Shown here piece after piece: positions 15,237 to 22,728 of a stretch of DNA of 64,000 nucleotides. This DNA comes from Sphingobium terrigena (GTDB taxonomy: Bacteria > Pseudomonadota > Alphaproteobacteria > Sphingomonadales > Sphingomonadaceae). The notes beneath the pieces were generated by a model that was not told where the DNA came from, did no database searches, and saw only the letters and a program-made list of their open reading frames with translations. The number at the start of each line of letters is the position of its first letter. Within the stretch, counting starts at the first letter, position 1. The stretch lies in contig NZ_QVRA01000001.1 of assembly GCF_003591655.1 (NCBI RefSeq), positions 124,001 to 188,000 on the forward strand, read 5' to 3'. Position numbers and translations under genes: made by a program.

Positions 15237-15896
15237 ATGGTTCCCCTTTCGTTCGCTGGTGAGGCGTTTCTGGCGCTGCCGCAGGCCGCGCTCTATTGGC
15301 CTGCGCGCGCGGCCTTGCTAGTCGCTGACCTGCATTTTGAAAAAGCGAGCTGGTATGCCCGCTTTGGCCAGTTCCTGCCGCCCCATGACAGTGAGGCGAC
15401 GCTGGACCTGATCGAGGCGCTGGTGGCGCAGACGGGCGCGCGGTCGGTCTGGTCGCTGGGCGACAGTTTCCATGATGCCGGGGGGGCGGCGCGGCTGGAC
15501 CCGCGCGCGCGCCAGCGGCTCGATTCCCTTACGGAAAGGGTGGACTGGACCTGGATTACCGGTAATCATGACGTCGGCGTGGCGGACATGCCGGGGGGAC
15601 GCAGGCTGGTCGAGGCGGAACTGGGCGGGATCATCCTGCGGCATGAGGCGCAGCCGGACGATCCACGGCCCGAAATATCCGGCCATTTCCACCCGAAATT
15701 CCGCCTGTCGGTGCGCGGTCGCCATGTGGCGCGCCGCTGCTTCGTGGAATCGGCCACCAAGCTGATTCTGCCCGCGCTTGGGGCGCTGACGGGGGGACTG
15801 GATGCAGGCCATGGGGAGATTCGGCGTGTGGTGGGACCCGGAGCCAGTGCTTTGGTGCCGGTTTCGGACCGATTGTTACGCTTTCCGTTATCGTAA
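15237..15896 (+). CDS. PdeM-like metallophosphoesterase (ligase-associated DNA damage response)
   Basis: A 219-residue calcineurin-type phosphoesterase. Metal-binding motifs are 'VADLHFEKA' (DxH), 'LGDSFHD' (GDxxH type), 'ITGNHD' (GNHD) and 'ISGHFHPKF' (GHxHP). This pattern and size match the 'ligase-associated DNA damage response endonuclease PdeM' group, which in many bacteria sits with an LHR-type helicase, an exonuclease and an ATP-dependent ligase. None of these partners lie within the window, so it is an orphan copy or its partners are elsewhere. Confidence 0.8.
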   Translation: MVPLSFAGEAFLALPQAALYWPARAALLVADLHFEKASWYARFGQFLPPHDSEATLDLIEALVAQTGARSVWSLGDSFHDAGGAARLDPRARQRLDSLTERVDWTWITGNHDVGVADMPGGRRLVEAELGGIILRHEAQPDDPRPEISGHFHPKFRLSVRGRHVARRCFVESATKLILPALGALTGGLDAGHGEIRRVVGPGASALVPVSDRLLRFPLS

Positions 15897-16039
15897 AGAA
15901 ACGCTACGGAAACCGGATTTTAAGCCGTTGCCGATAAGCAACAGGGTGTGAATATCACGCCACCCAACCCCGCAAAAGGCGCAGAAAAGCTAGGCTCTCT
16001 TGCCTTCGCCGGGCTGTGGCAGCATAAACAGGCACAGCA

Positions 16040-16065
16040 CCCGACACGCCGAAAAGGCGTGCGGG
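16040..16065 (+). promoter_or_regulatory. Stem-loop in the leader of the TonB receptor gene
   Basis: CCCG (16040-16043) plus CACGCC (16045-16050), a GAAAA loop, then GGCGTG and CGGG (16056-16065) form a ten-pair stem with one bulged A. It ends 17 bases before the ATG and seems placed to influence ribosome access or transcription of the receptor gene; the AGGAGAGG ribosome-binding site starts just after it. No T-tract follows, so it is not an obvious terminator. Confidence 0.4.
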
Positions 16066-16082
16066 CCAGGAGAGGATCGACC

Positions 16083-18881
16083 ATGATGACAGACAAGAGC
16101 CTTTGGCTGACGACCGCCGGCATGATCGCATTGACGATGGCGATGCCCGCCGCCGCGCAGGAGACGGCCGCGCCGCAAGCCGCCGTCGATCAGGACAGTT
16201 CGGAAATCATCGTGACCGCCACCCGGCGCGCCAGTCCGCTGTCCGACGTGCCGATCGCGGTGTCGGCTGTGAGCGCGCAGGCGATGCAGAATAGCGGCGC
16301 CAGCGACATCCGGACATTGAACCAGCTCGCCCCGTCGCTGCTGGTGTCATCGACCGGATCGGAAGCCAATGCGTCCGCGCGTATTCGCGGCATCGGCACG
16401 GTTGGCGACAATCCGGGGCTGGAAAGCTCGGTCGCGGTGTTCATCGACGGCGTCTATCGTTCGCGCACCGGCGCGGGCCTCAATGAGTTGGGCGAGATTG
16501 AGCGGGTCGAAGTGCTTCGCGGGCCGCAGGGGACTTTGTTTGGCCGCAATGCGTCGGCGGGCCTGATCAACATCATCAGCAAGGCACCGGAACGCACGTT
16601 CAGCGCCAAGGGTGAGATCACCTATGGCAATTATGATTATTGGCGGCTGTCGGGCCGTGTCACCGGGCCGGTGGCGGACGGTATTGCGCTCAGCCTGGAC
16701 GGGGTATGGTCCAAGCGCGACGGCTTCTACAAGCTGGTCGATACGGCAGGCAACACGGTTGGCGACACCAATGACCGCGACCGCTATTTCCTGCGCGGAC
16801 AGGCGCTGATCGAGCCGAATGACGATCTGTCGATCCGCCTGATCGGCGATTATACCAATCGCGACGAAAGCTGCTGCGGCGCGGCCTATACCGAAGCGCG
16901 GGAACGGACCCCGGCGGCGGGCGGCGGATACAACACAGCCAGCTTCAACCGGATCGCCGCGATCCTGGCGGGGCAGGGCAGCGTGATTGCCGCCGACCCT
17001 TATGATCGCGAACTTACGACCACGCCGGGCCGCGATTATGTGAGCAAATTGAAGGATTGGGGCGTGTCGGGCGAGGTCAATTATGACCTGGGCGGTGCGA
17101 AGCTGACCAGCATCACCGCCTATCGCGATTATAAGTCGAGCGACTATGGCGATTATGACTATAATCGCGCCGACCTGCTCTATCGCGATCCCAACACCTA
17201 TCGCCAGTTCAAGACCTTCACCCAGGAATTGCGGGCGCAGGGCTCTGCCTTTGGCGAGATGCTCGACTGGCTGGTTGGTGGCTATTATGCCAATGAGCGG
17301 CTGACCTTGCAGGATAATATCCGCTTTGGCGCCGATTATGGCCGCTTTTCCGCCTGTCGCCTGATGGCGGGGGCGGGCGTCAACAGCAACTTCCCGCCAT
17401 CCACGCTGGCCGCCTGTGGCAGCGGACTGGCGACCGGGGCGCTGATCACCGGCACGCAGGCCAATCTGAATGCTGGTCTGAACGCGGCCTTCCTGAACGC
17501 TGGCCTGCCTGCGCCAGTCGCGGCGGGGCAGGCGGGCGCAATCTCGACGGGTCTGGGCAATGGCCTGCGCGCGCTGGCGGCGATCCCGTCGGGCACCGGC
17601 GACATTGCATCCATCTATCGCCAGAAGAGCGAGAATTGGGCGCTGTTCACCCATAATATCGTCCACATCACCAAGCGGCTCGATCTGACGCTGGGCCTGC
17701 GCTACACGCATGAGAGCAAGACATTCTCGTCCGATTTCAACAATAACAATGCGACCTGCGCGGCGTTGCAGCCGGGGCTGGCACCGATCGCCAGCAATCC
17801 GGCACTGGGCAGCGCGGCGGCATTGGCGGCCGGCATATTGACGCTGGGGTGCCTGGGCAATGGCTCCACCAGCCTCAACGCGCTCGACCTGAACGACAAG
17901 ATCAGCGACGGCGAATTTTCCGGCACGGCGGTGCTGTCGTGGAAGGCGACCGACGACCTGATGGTCTATAGCAGCTATTCCAAGGGCTATAAGGCGGGCG
18001 GCTTCAACCTGGATCGCTTCCAGCTGGGATCGACCGGGCTGAACGTCATCCCCGCCGTATTCGCGCCGCGCACCAATGCCGACGTGACCAGCCTGCGCTT
18101 TGCCGCGGAAAAGGTGGATTCGTTTGAGGTGGGCCTCAAATATAGCGCGCCCAAATGGAGCGTGAATCTGGCCGGATTCCGGCAGGAATTCAAGAATTTC
18201 CAGCTCAACACCTTCAACGGCACCAGCTTCGTCGTCCAGAATATCAATGGCTGCGACGGGGCGCTGAGCGCGGCGCGGACCTGCGCGGCGGATGATGTCG
18301 GGCCGGGCCTGATCAGCCAGGGTATCGAACTGGAATGGTCGGTCACCCCGGCGCGCAATTTCCGCGTGGCGGGCGGCGCGACCTATGCCGAGGCGAAATT
18401 CGCCAACCGGCTGGTCGGCAGCGGCAATGGCGCGGTGCCGCTGGACCCGGCCTTGTTCCTGCTGCCCGGCGCGATCAACAGCAATGCGCCCAAGATGGTG
18501 ACGACCGCCAGCATGGCCTGGACGCCAGACATCGGGACGAGCGGCCTGTCAGCGCTCTTCTATGTCGATGGCCGCATGACCAGCGACTATAATACCGGGT
18601 CGGACCTGTTCCCCGAAAAGCGGCAGGATGGCTATGCCATCTTCAATGCGCGCGTCGGCATTCGTGGTCCCAACCAGCGCTGGGCGGTGGAGTTCTGGGG
18701 CCAGAATATCTTTAACCAGGACTATACCCAGGTGTCGTTCAGCAGCCCGCTCCAGTCGAGCAGCCCGGCGACCTCCACGACGGGCCAGTTCGCCGCAGGC
18801 GCGCCGATGGCGAACCAGCTGATCTCCTCCTACCTCGCCGAGCCGCGCACCTACGGCATCACGCTCCGGGGGAGTTTCTAA
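16083..18881 (+). CDS. TonB-dependent outer-membrane receptor
   Basis: A 932-residue receptor. A signal peptide (about residues 1-25, ending PAAAQ) is followed by the plug domain start 'EIIVTATRR' and 'LRGPQGTLFGRNASAGLINIISKAP'. The rest is a 22-strand-type barrel that ends in an aromatic residue (…RGSF), as porin-like proteins do. An alanine/glycine-rich insert of about 60 residues near the middle contains cysteine pairs. Sphingomonads carry many such receptors for siderophores, sugars and aromatic compounds; the substrate cannot be told from sequence. No TonB-ExbBD or sigma/anti-sigma genes are adjacent. Its 3' end overlaps the convergent YggS-like gene by 23 bases. Confidence 0.93.
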   Translation: MMTDKSLWLTTAGMIALTMAMPAAAQETAAPQAAVDQDSSEIIVTATRRASPLSDVPIAVSAVSAQAMQNSGASDIRTLNQLAPSLLVSSTGSEANASARIRGIGTVGDNPGLESSVAVFIDGVYRSRTGAGLNELGEIERVEVLRGPQGTLFGRNASAGLINIISKAPERTFSAKGEITYGNYDYWRLSGRVTGPVADGIALSLDGVWSKRDGFYKLVDTAGNTVGDTNDRDRYFLRGQALIEPNDDLSIRLIGDYTNRDESCCGAAYTEARERTPAAGGGYNTASFNRIAAILAGQGSVIAADPYDRELTTTPGRDYVSKLKDWGVSGEVNYDLGGAKLTSITAYRDYKSSDYGDYDYNRADLLYRDPNTYRQFKTFTQELRAQGSAFGEMLDWLVGGYYANERLTLQDNIRFGADYGRFSACRLMAGAGVNSNFPPSTLAACGSGLATGALITGTQANLNAGLNAAFLNAGLPAPVAAGQAGAISTGLGNGLRALAAIPSGTGDIASIYRQKSENWALFTHNIVHITKRLDLTLGLRYTHESKTFSSDFNNNNATCAALQPGLAPIASNPALGSAAALAAGILTLGCLGNGSTSLNALDLNDKISDGEFSGTAVLSWKATDDLMVYSSYSKGYKAGGFNLDRFQLGSTGLNVIPAVFAPRTNADVTSLRFAAEKVDSFEVGLKYSAPKWSVNLAGFRQEFKNFQLNTFNGTSFVVQNINGCDGALSAARTCAADDVGPGLISQGIELEWSVTPARNFRVAGGATYAEAKFANRLVGSGNGAVPLDPALFLLPGAINSNAPKMVTTASMAWTPDIGTSGLSALFYVDGRMTSDYNTGSDLFPEKRQDGYAIFNARVGIRGPNQRWAVEFWGQNIFNQDYTQVSFSSPLQSSSPATSTTGQFAAGAPMANQLISSYLAEPRTYGITLRGSF

Positions 18882-19605
18882 GCATCCCCAGCCCGCTCCG
18901 GGGTACGGGGCGGGCTGGCGGAGGCCGATCGCCGAACAGGGCGGTGCCGACGCGAATGTCGGTCGCCCCCAGCATGATCGCGGTTTCATAGTCGCTGGAC
19001 ATGCCCATAGACAGTCGGGGCAAACCTTCCTCCCGCGCCATTTTTGCAAGCAGCGCGAAATAGGGGGCAGGCTCCACATCGGCGGGCGGGACCGCCATCA
19101 GGCCGAGCAGGGGAATGTCGGCGGCGCGGGCAGCGGCGATCAGCGCGGGCGTGTCGGCGATCGCGCAGCCGCCCTTTTGCGGCTCCGCGCCGATATTGAC
19201 CTGAATATAGCAGGGGACACGCTTGCCCGCCGCGTCCATCGCCTTGGCCAGCGCGGTCAGCAGCGAAGGGCGGTCAAGGCTGTGGATGACATCGAACAGG
19301 GCGACGGCATCGGCGGCCTTGTTGGATTGGAGCTGGCCGACCAGATGCAGGCTTATGTCGGGATGCGCCTGTCGCAGCGCGGGCCATTTCTCCTGCGCCT
19401 CCTGCACCCGGTTTTCGCCAAACACGCGCTGTCCTGCCGCAATCAGCGGGCGGATGGCGTCGGCATCCTTGGTCTTGGAGATGGCGATCAGGGTGACGGC
19501 GTCGGCGGTCCGGCCGGTCAGGCGGGCGGCCCTGGCGATGTCGTCCTGGATGGTGGCCAGGCGGCTGGCGGCGTCATGGGTGGCAATGCTGCTGTCTGTC
19601 GTCAT
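18859..19605 (-). CDS. YggS family PLP-homeostasis protein
   Basis: A 248-residue PLP-binding TIM-barrel protein of the YggS/PROSC family, which maintains pyridoxal phosphate balance. The PLP lysine is K44 in 'LIAISKTKDADAI'. 'FGENRVQEAQEKWPAL', 'LHLVGQLQSNKA' and 'LSMGMSSDYETAIMLGATDIRVGTALFG' are standard family blocks, the last binding phosphate. The C-terminal 20 residues after 'FGDRPP' are an extra tail read through the 3' end of the TonB receptor gene on the other strand (23-base convergent overlap). It is divergent from the ThiE-like gene. Confidence 0.92.
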   Translation of the reverse strand: MTTDSSIATHDAASRLATIQDDIARAARLTGRTADAVTLIAISKTKDADAIRPLIAAGQRVFGENRVQEAQEKWPALRQAHPDISLHLVGQLQSNKAADAVALFDVIHSLDRPSLLTALAKAMDAAGKRVPCYIQVNIGAEPQKGGCAIADTPALIAAARAADIPLLGLMAVPPADVEPAPYFALLAKMAREEGLPRLSMGMSSDYETAIMLGATDIRVGTALFGDRPPPARPVPRSGLGMLRNSPGA

Positions 19606-19628
19606 GCGCGCTGCTATAGGGCAGGGTC

Positions 19629-20186
19629 ATGACCTGTCGCCACCGCAAAAATATGCCCCTGATCTGGTTGATGACCGACGAGCGGATCGGCGACGCCGCT
19701 TTGCTGGCGGCAGTGGCGCGGCTGCCCAGGGGGCGGGCGGGGATCATCTTTCGGCATTACCGGACGGATTCGGGGGTGCGGCGGGCGCTGTTCGATGCGG
19801 TCCGGGCGATCGCGCGGCGGCGGCGGCTGGTGCTGATGCTGGCGGGGACGGCGCGGCAGGCGGCGGCTTGGGCAGCGGATGGCTGGCACGGGCGCGACGC
19901 GCGCCGGGCAGGGCGACCGATGCGGCACAGCGCGCCAGTGCATGACGCGCGGGAGATGGTGGCGGCGGGGCGGGGCGGGGCGGATATGGTGTTGCTGTCG
20001 CCCTTGTTTCCTACGCGGTCACATCCGGGTGGGGCGAGTCTTGGCCGGGTGCGGTTTGCGGCCCTGGCGCGGGGGGCGATGATGCCGGTTGTTGCGCTGG
20101 GTGGCATGACGCGGGAGCATGGCCGGATGTTGCGCGGCATCGGGGCTGCGGGATGGGCGGCGATTGATGGGTTGGCTGGGGAGTGA
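19629..20186 (+). CDS. ThiE/TenI-like thiamine phosphate synthase family protein
   Basis: A 185-residue TIM-barrel protein of the ThiE/TenI superfamily. The core 'GADMVLLSPLFPTRSHPGG' and 'MMPVVALGGMT' match the thiazole-phosphate-binding loops of ThiE. Several ThiE hallmarks are altered or missing: the protein is about 20 residues shorter than typical ThiE, and the usual 'RD...LLxA...' region is replaced by an arginine-rich stretch. It may be a thiamine phosphate synthase variant or a TenI-like regulator. No other thi gene is nearby. The start may be 19629 or ATG 19653. Confidence 0.7.
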   Translation: MTCRHRKNMPLIWLMTDERIGDAALLAAVARLPRGRAGIIFRHYRTDSGVRRALFDAVRAIARRRRLVLMLAGTARQAAAWAADGWHGRDARRAGRPMRHSAPVHDAREMVAAGRGGADMVLLSPLFPTRSHPGGASLGRVRFAALARGAMMPVVALGGMTREHGRMLRGIGAAGWAAIDGLAGE

Positions 20187-20214
20187 GCGGCGAATTGGGG
20201 TGGATTGCGGATTG
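20187..20214. other. Start of a compositionally different patch (20.19-21.15 kb)
   Basis: From here to about 21.15 kb the DNA is visibly richer in A and T than its surroundings and holds two orphan genes on the minus strand, a hairpin and a palindromic repeat. No transposase, integrase or flanking repeat is seen. Confidence 0.4.
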
Positions 20215-20598
20215 TCAGGTGTCGGGAACAGACGGAAACAAAACGTCTTGCTCCAAAGCCATCGACGATCCCTCCATGCGCTTTTGCGCGCAGTCGAAAT
20301 GGGCGTAGATTATTTGTGTCGGCGGTTCGTCACATTGATCGGACCAGAGATCGCTAAGACCAATGGCTAACGCCTGACGACCATTCTGCTCAATACCTTC
20401 GCCACAAAACCAACATTCATAGGCTGGACCAAGTAGACTATTGGCTATTCCGTGAGGATTGTCGACCTCGACCGCGCCGAGTAGTTCAACTACCCTTTCC
20501 CTACTCTTTTCGTCGATTGCTGCGTCGAACTCATCAAGGATGCCCGCTGCAAACAAGCGTTCGTTCAACGTCATTCCCGAATAGTTGGTTTTCTCCAT
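20215..20598 (-). CDS. Hypothetical protein with paired cysteines (127 aa)
   Basis: A 127-residue soluble protein. The N-terminal 'MTLNERLFAAGILDEFDAAIDEKSRERVVELLGAVEVD' resembles short uncharacterised proteins of Rhizobiales and Sphingomonadales that carry the 'NERLF..G..DEFD.A...RD' pattern. The second half has 'YECWFCGEGIEQNGRQALAIGLSDLWSD' and 'IYAHFDCAQKRM'. The cysteines in CWFC and DC may form a small metal-binding site. Codon use is less GC-biased than neighbours. I cannot assign a function. The start at 20598 (MEKTNYSGM) or the internal ATG at 20574. Confidence 0.6.
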   Translation of the reverse strand: MEKTNYSGMTLNERLFAAGILDEFDAAIDEKSRERVVELLGAVEVDNPHGIANSLLGPAYECWFCGEGIEQNGRQALAIGLSDLWSDQCDEPPTQIIYAHFDCAQKRMEGSSMALEQDVLFPSVPDT

Positions 20599-20686
20599 GC
20601 CGGATCCTTAGCCGACCTTTGGGAGGTCCGCTATCGGGCTTGGCCTTGGTAACTATGGATGACTGCAAATGGTCGAGGACGCTCGT

Positions 20687-20710
20687 CACTAATTTAGAAG
20701 AAAATTAGTG
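20687..20710. terminator. Perfect 9-bp hairpin at the end of the 53-aa gene
   Basis: CACTAATTT (20687-20695), loop AGAAGA, then AAATTAGTG (20702-20710) form a perfect inverted repeat that overlaps the stop codon of the small gene on the minus strand. It could stop transcription of that gene; it is weak in G-C pairs. Confidence 0.4.
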
Positions 20711-20850
20711 GCGTCGCGACAAAGGCCCGGCTCCCACCATTTCCCACCCATGTCCAAGCAAGTGTCTATGGCAACCTCTCCTCTGAGGAACCAGCCAGCC
20801 GCTAAGCCAACGATTAATGCCAAGGCAATGGGCAGAACGCGCTTCCACAT
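20689..20850 (-). CDS. Small signal-anchored protein (53 aa)
   Basis: A 53-codon frame from ATG 20850 to TAG 20689. It begins MWKRVLPIALALIVGLAAGW, a basic start and one hydrophobic helix (residues 5-22), then 'FLRGEVAIDTCLDMGGKWWEPGLCRD'. The 'CLD-x-GG-x-W' plus downstream cysteine pattern is common in small inner-membrane or periplasmic proteins of Proteobacteria with two cysteines that may pair in the periplasm. It is missed by length-limited gene calls. The larger opposite-strand frame at 20708-20908 is rejected because this one has a recognisable protein pattern. No function known. Confidence 0.55.
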   Translation of the reverse strand: MWKRVLPIALALIVGLAAGWFLRGEVAIDTCLDMGGKWWEPGLCRDATNFLLN

Positions 20851-21030
20851 CGTGTCACGCTACAGCCATTTTGAATGGCAGCAAAGAGGACAGAGCAGAG
20901 CGTGCTGAAAAGGCCGCAAATGTCATTGCCTACCGACAACCGCCGTCATCCTGACGACCCGAAGGGCAGCGTAGCTAACGTCAGGAGTCATTGGCGCCTT
21001 CTTCACGCACAATCGCAACGCTTGCGTGAA

Positions 21031-21058
21031 TGGATCCCGGATCAAGTCCGGGATGACG
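21031..21058. repeat. Palindromic intergenic repeat (REP-like)
   Basis: ATCCCGGA (21034-21041), loop TCAAG, TCCGGGAT (21047-21054) form a perfect hairpin flanked by 'tgg' and 'gacgg'. I recognise this sequence type, 'ggatcccggatcaagtccgggatgacg', as a widespread intergenic repeat in Alphaproteobacteria. A related partial copy, 'cgtcatcctgacgacccgaag', starts at about 20945. Confidence 0.6.
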
Positions 21059-21148
21059 GCGGCGGAGAAGTCTGCCTTTTCGAGACATCGACTTTTAACG
21101 CGATCAGGCAGTATACTCGACGTTCCGCAATCCCAGCCTTTCAGCCGA

Positions 21149-21871
21149 TCAGAATTTGAACACAGTGCCCAGATAGACGGCCTGGCTGTCCTGACGGTCG
21201 TCGGTCATCGGGGTCAGGCGGCCTGCGACGCTATTGTTGTAGCGCACGCCCGCAGTGACGTTCAGGTTGCGCGTCAGCGAATAGGAGCTGGCGAGATCCA
21301 GCGAATAATCCTTGTCAGCCGCAGGCCCTCGCGTCGCGGCGATGGCGTCGCGGCGGGTTTCGATCAGCATCTTGGTGCTGAAACGATCCTTCTTGCTGCT
21401 ATCCAGCGAGAAATTCTTGGCATCGACCATGGTTTCGACCGCCACCGGATCAAGCGCCTTGCGGCCAACCGCTTCGGGCAGGGCGAACTTGCGCCAGCCA
21501 TGGGCGCCGTTCAGGCTGAAAGCGACCGGGGCGATATTGACCGGGGTCAGGGTGCTGTTCACCGCAACCCGATCATTGCCGCCCGCGCGCACCATCACGG
21601 TGATTGCGCGCTGGCCGCTGAGCGAGCCGCTGGTGGGCGTGAAGCGGAAGCCCTGACGGCTGGCCGACGCGGCAATCTTTGCATAGGCGGCGGCAAGGCG
21701 CGGGTCTTTGGTCGTGGGCGTGAAGGAGGAGATGCTGCCCAGTGCGCCGAGCGACACCGGCGATTGCATACGCACCAGATCGGTCGCTGCGCCGATGGCA
21801 GGAGACAGCATGAAGCCAGCCACGGCAACCGCCGCGCCCGCCAATGCCAAATGTCCCCTATTCACACGCAT
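21149..21871 (-). CDS. Exported, outer-membrane-like protein of unknown function
   Basis: A 240-residue protein with a signal peptide (about residues 1-28, 'LALAGAAVAVAGFMLSPAIGA'). The last 60 residues alternate as amphipathic strands ('SLDLASSYSLTRNLNVTAGVRYN' and 'DSQAVYLGTVFKF') and the chain ends in phenylalanine, a feature of outer-membrane beta-barrel proteins. The middle has the basic 'SSKKDRFSTKMLIETRRDAIAATRG'. I do not recognise the family. The true start is taken as ATG 21871; the longer frame upstream is non-coding. It is divergent from the DUF3576 gene with a 272-base gap. Confidence 0.65.
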   Translation of the reverse strand: MRVNRGHLALAGAAVAVAGFMLSPAIGAATDLVRMQSPVSLGALGSISSFTPTTKDPRLAAAYAKIAASASRQGFRFTPTSGSLSGQRAITVMVRAGGNDRVAVNSTLTPVNIAPVAFSLNGAHGWRKFALPEAVGRKALDPVAVETMVDAKNFSLDSSKKDRFSTKMLIETRRDAIAATRGPAADKDYSLDLASSYSLTRNLNVTAGVRYNNSVAGRLTPMTDDRQDSQAVYLGTVFKF

Positions 21872-22143
21872 GACTCGATTCTTTCCCCACCGACTTATAG
21901 TCCATAACGCTCTACACGCCCAAAGCCGCCACTGGCTAGTGCCACCCCCATGATATCCCCCTTTTTGTCTGAGCTGTTGCACGGAACACACAGGCGCGCC
22001 GCAATGATCCATGCCCGTTTGCGATCGATTGCGCCCGATCGCGCGCGGGCCTGCCCGCCGCGCCTTGCTCCCCCTTGCTCCTGCGCGCGGTGCCACTATA
22101 GAAGGCGCGAGCTTTTTTCGTCTTTTCAGCTAGGACATGCCTG
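21872..22143. other. Divergent gap between the outer-membrane-like and DUF3576 genes
   Basis: A 272-base region that must carry both promoters. It holds a GC-palindromic stretch (about 22021-22080, e.g. 'GCGATCG...CGATCGC' type motifs) but no element I can name. Frames that cross it lack start sites and sensible protein composition. Confidence 0.4.
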
Positions 22144-22593
22144 ATGGCCAGCCGCCTTTTCCGTTCCGTTTCCGCCGCAATGCTGCTGACCGCCCTGTTG
22201 CCGCTGGCCGCCTGTGGTGGCGGGTCCAAGGACCGGCCCAAGGCGGATCTGGCCGCGTCGAAGGTGACCACGATCGGCGTCAACGCCTATCTGTGGCGCG
22301 CGAGCCTGGATACTTTGTCCTTCATGCCGATGGTGCAGACCGATTCCAACGGCGGCGTGATCGTCACCGACTGGTATGCCAACCCCAACAGCCCCAATGA
22401 GCGGATGAAGCTGACCGTATCGATCCTGGACCAGGATCTGCGCGCCGACGCGCTGCGCGTTGCGGCCAGCCGTCAGGTGAGCCAGGGCGGCCAGTGGATC
22501 GACGCGCCGGTGCAGGCTGCGACCGTGCAGAAGCTGGAAGAGGTCATCCTGACCAAGGCCCGCGACCTGCGCCGCACCGCGATTGCGGGCTAA
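22144..22593 (+). CDS. DUF3576 domain lipoprotein
   Basis: A 149-residue lipoprotein. The signal peptide ends in a lipobox, 'LPLAACGGGSK' (Cys24), and the mature part shows the DUF3576 blocks 'IGVNAYLWRASLDTLSFMPMVQTDSNGGVIVTDWY' and 'RMKLTVSILDQDLRADALRVAASRQ'. The family is characteristic of Alphaproteobacteria and usually lies directly upstream of leuS, as here; its function is unknown, though the leuS-lptE-holA context suggests an envelope role. Between it and leuS lies a palindromic repeat (22611-22707). Confidence 0.9.
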   Translation: MASRLFRSVSAAMLLTALLPLAACGGGSKDRPKADLAASKVTTIGVNAYLWRASLDTLSFMPMVQTDSNGGVIVTDWYANPNSPNERMKLTVSILDQDLRADALRVAASRQVSQGGQWIDAPVQAATVQKLEEVILTKARDLRRTAIAG

Positions 22594-22610
22594 ACATCGG
22601 ACTATTTTTT

Positions 22611-22707
22611 CCGTTCGGGCTGAGCGAAGTCGAAGCCTTCCGCCGAACGAAGCGAAGTGCCTTCACTTCGTTCTGGCGTGCCCTTCGACTTCGCTCAGGG
22701 CGAACGG
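22611..22707. repeat. Palindromic repeat between DUF3576 and leuS
   Basis: CCGTTCGGGCTGAGCGAAG… (22611-22635) faces its near-perfect inverted copy (22683-22707, CTTCGACTTCGCTCAGGGCG…) with an inner dyad rich in GAACGAAG/CTTCGTTC. It belongs to the same sequence style ('gagcgaagtcga') as the repeats at 32.5 and 36.0 kb. Confidence 0.65.
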
Positions 22708-22728
22708 ATGTGAGGGAACAGGATAATC

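Noticed and set aside
20708..20908. 66-codon frame on the plus strand
   Set aside because: Basic, low-complexity product with no pattern; the opposite strand encodes a more convincing small signal-anchored protein.
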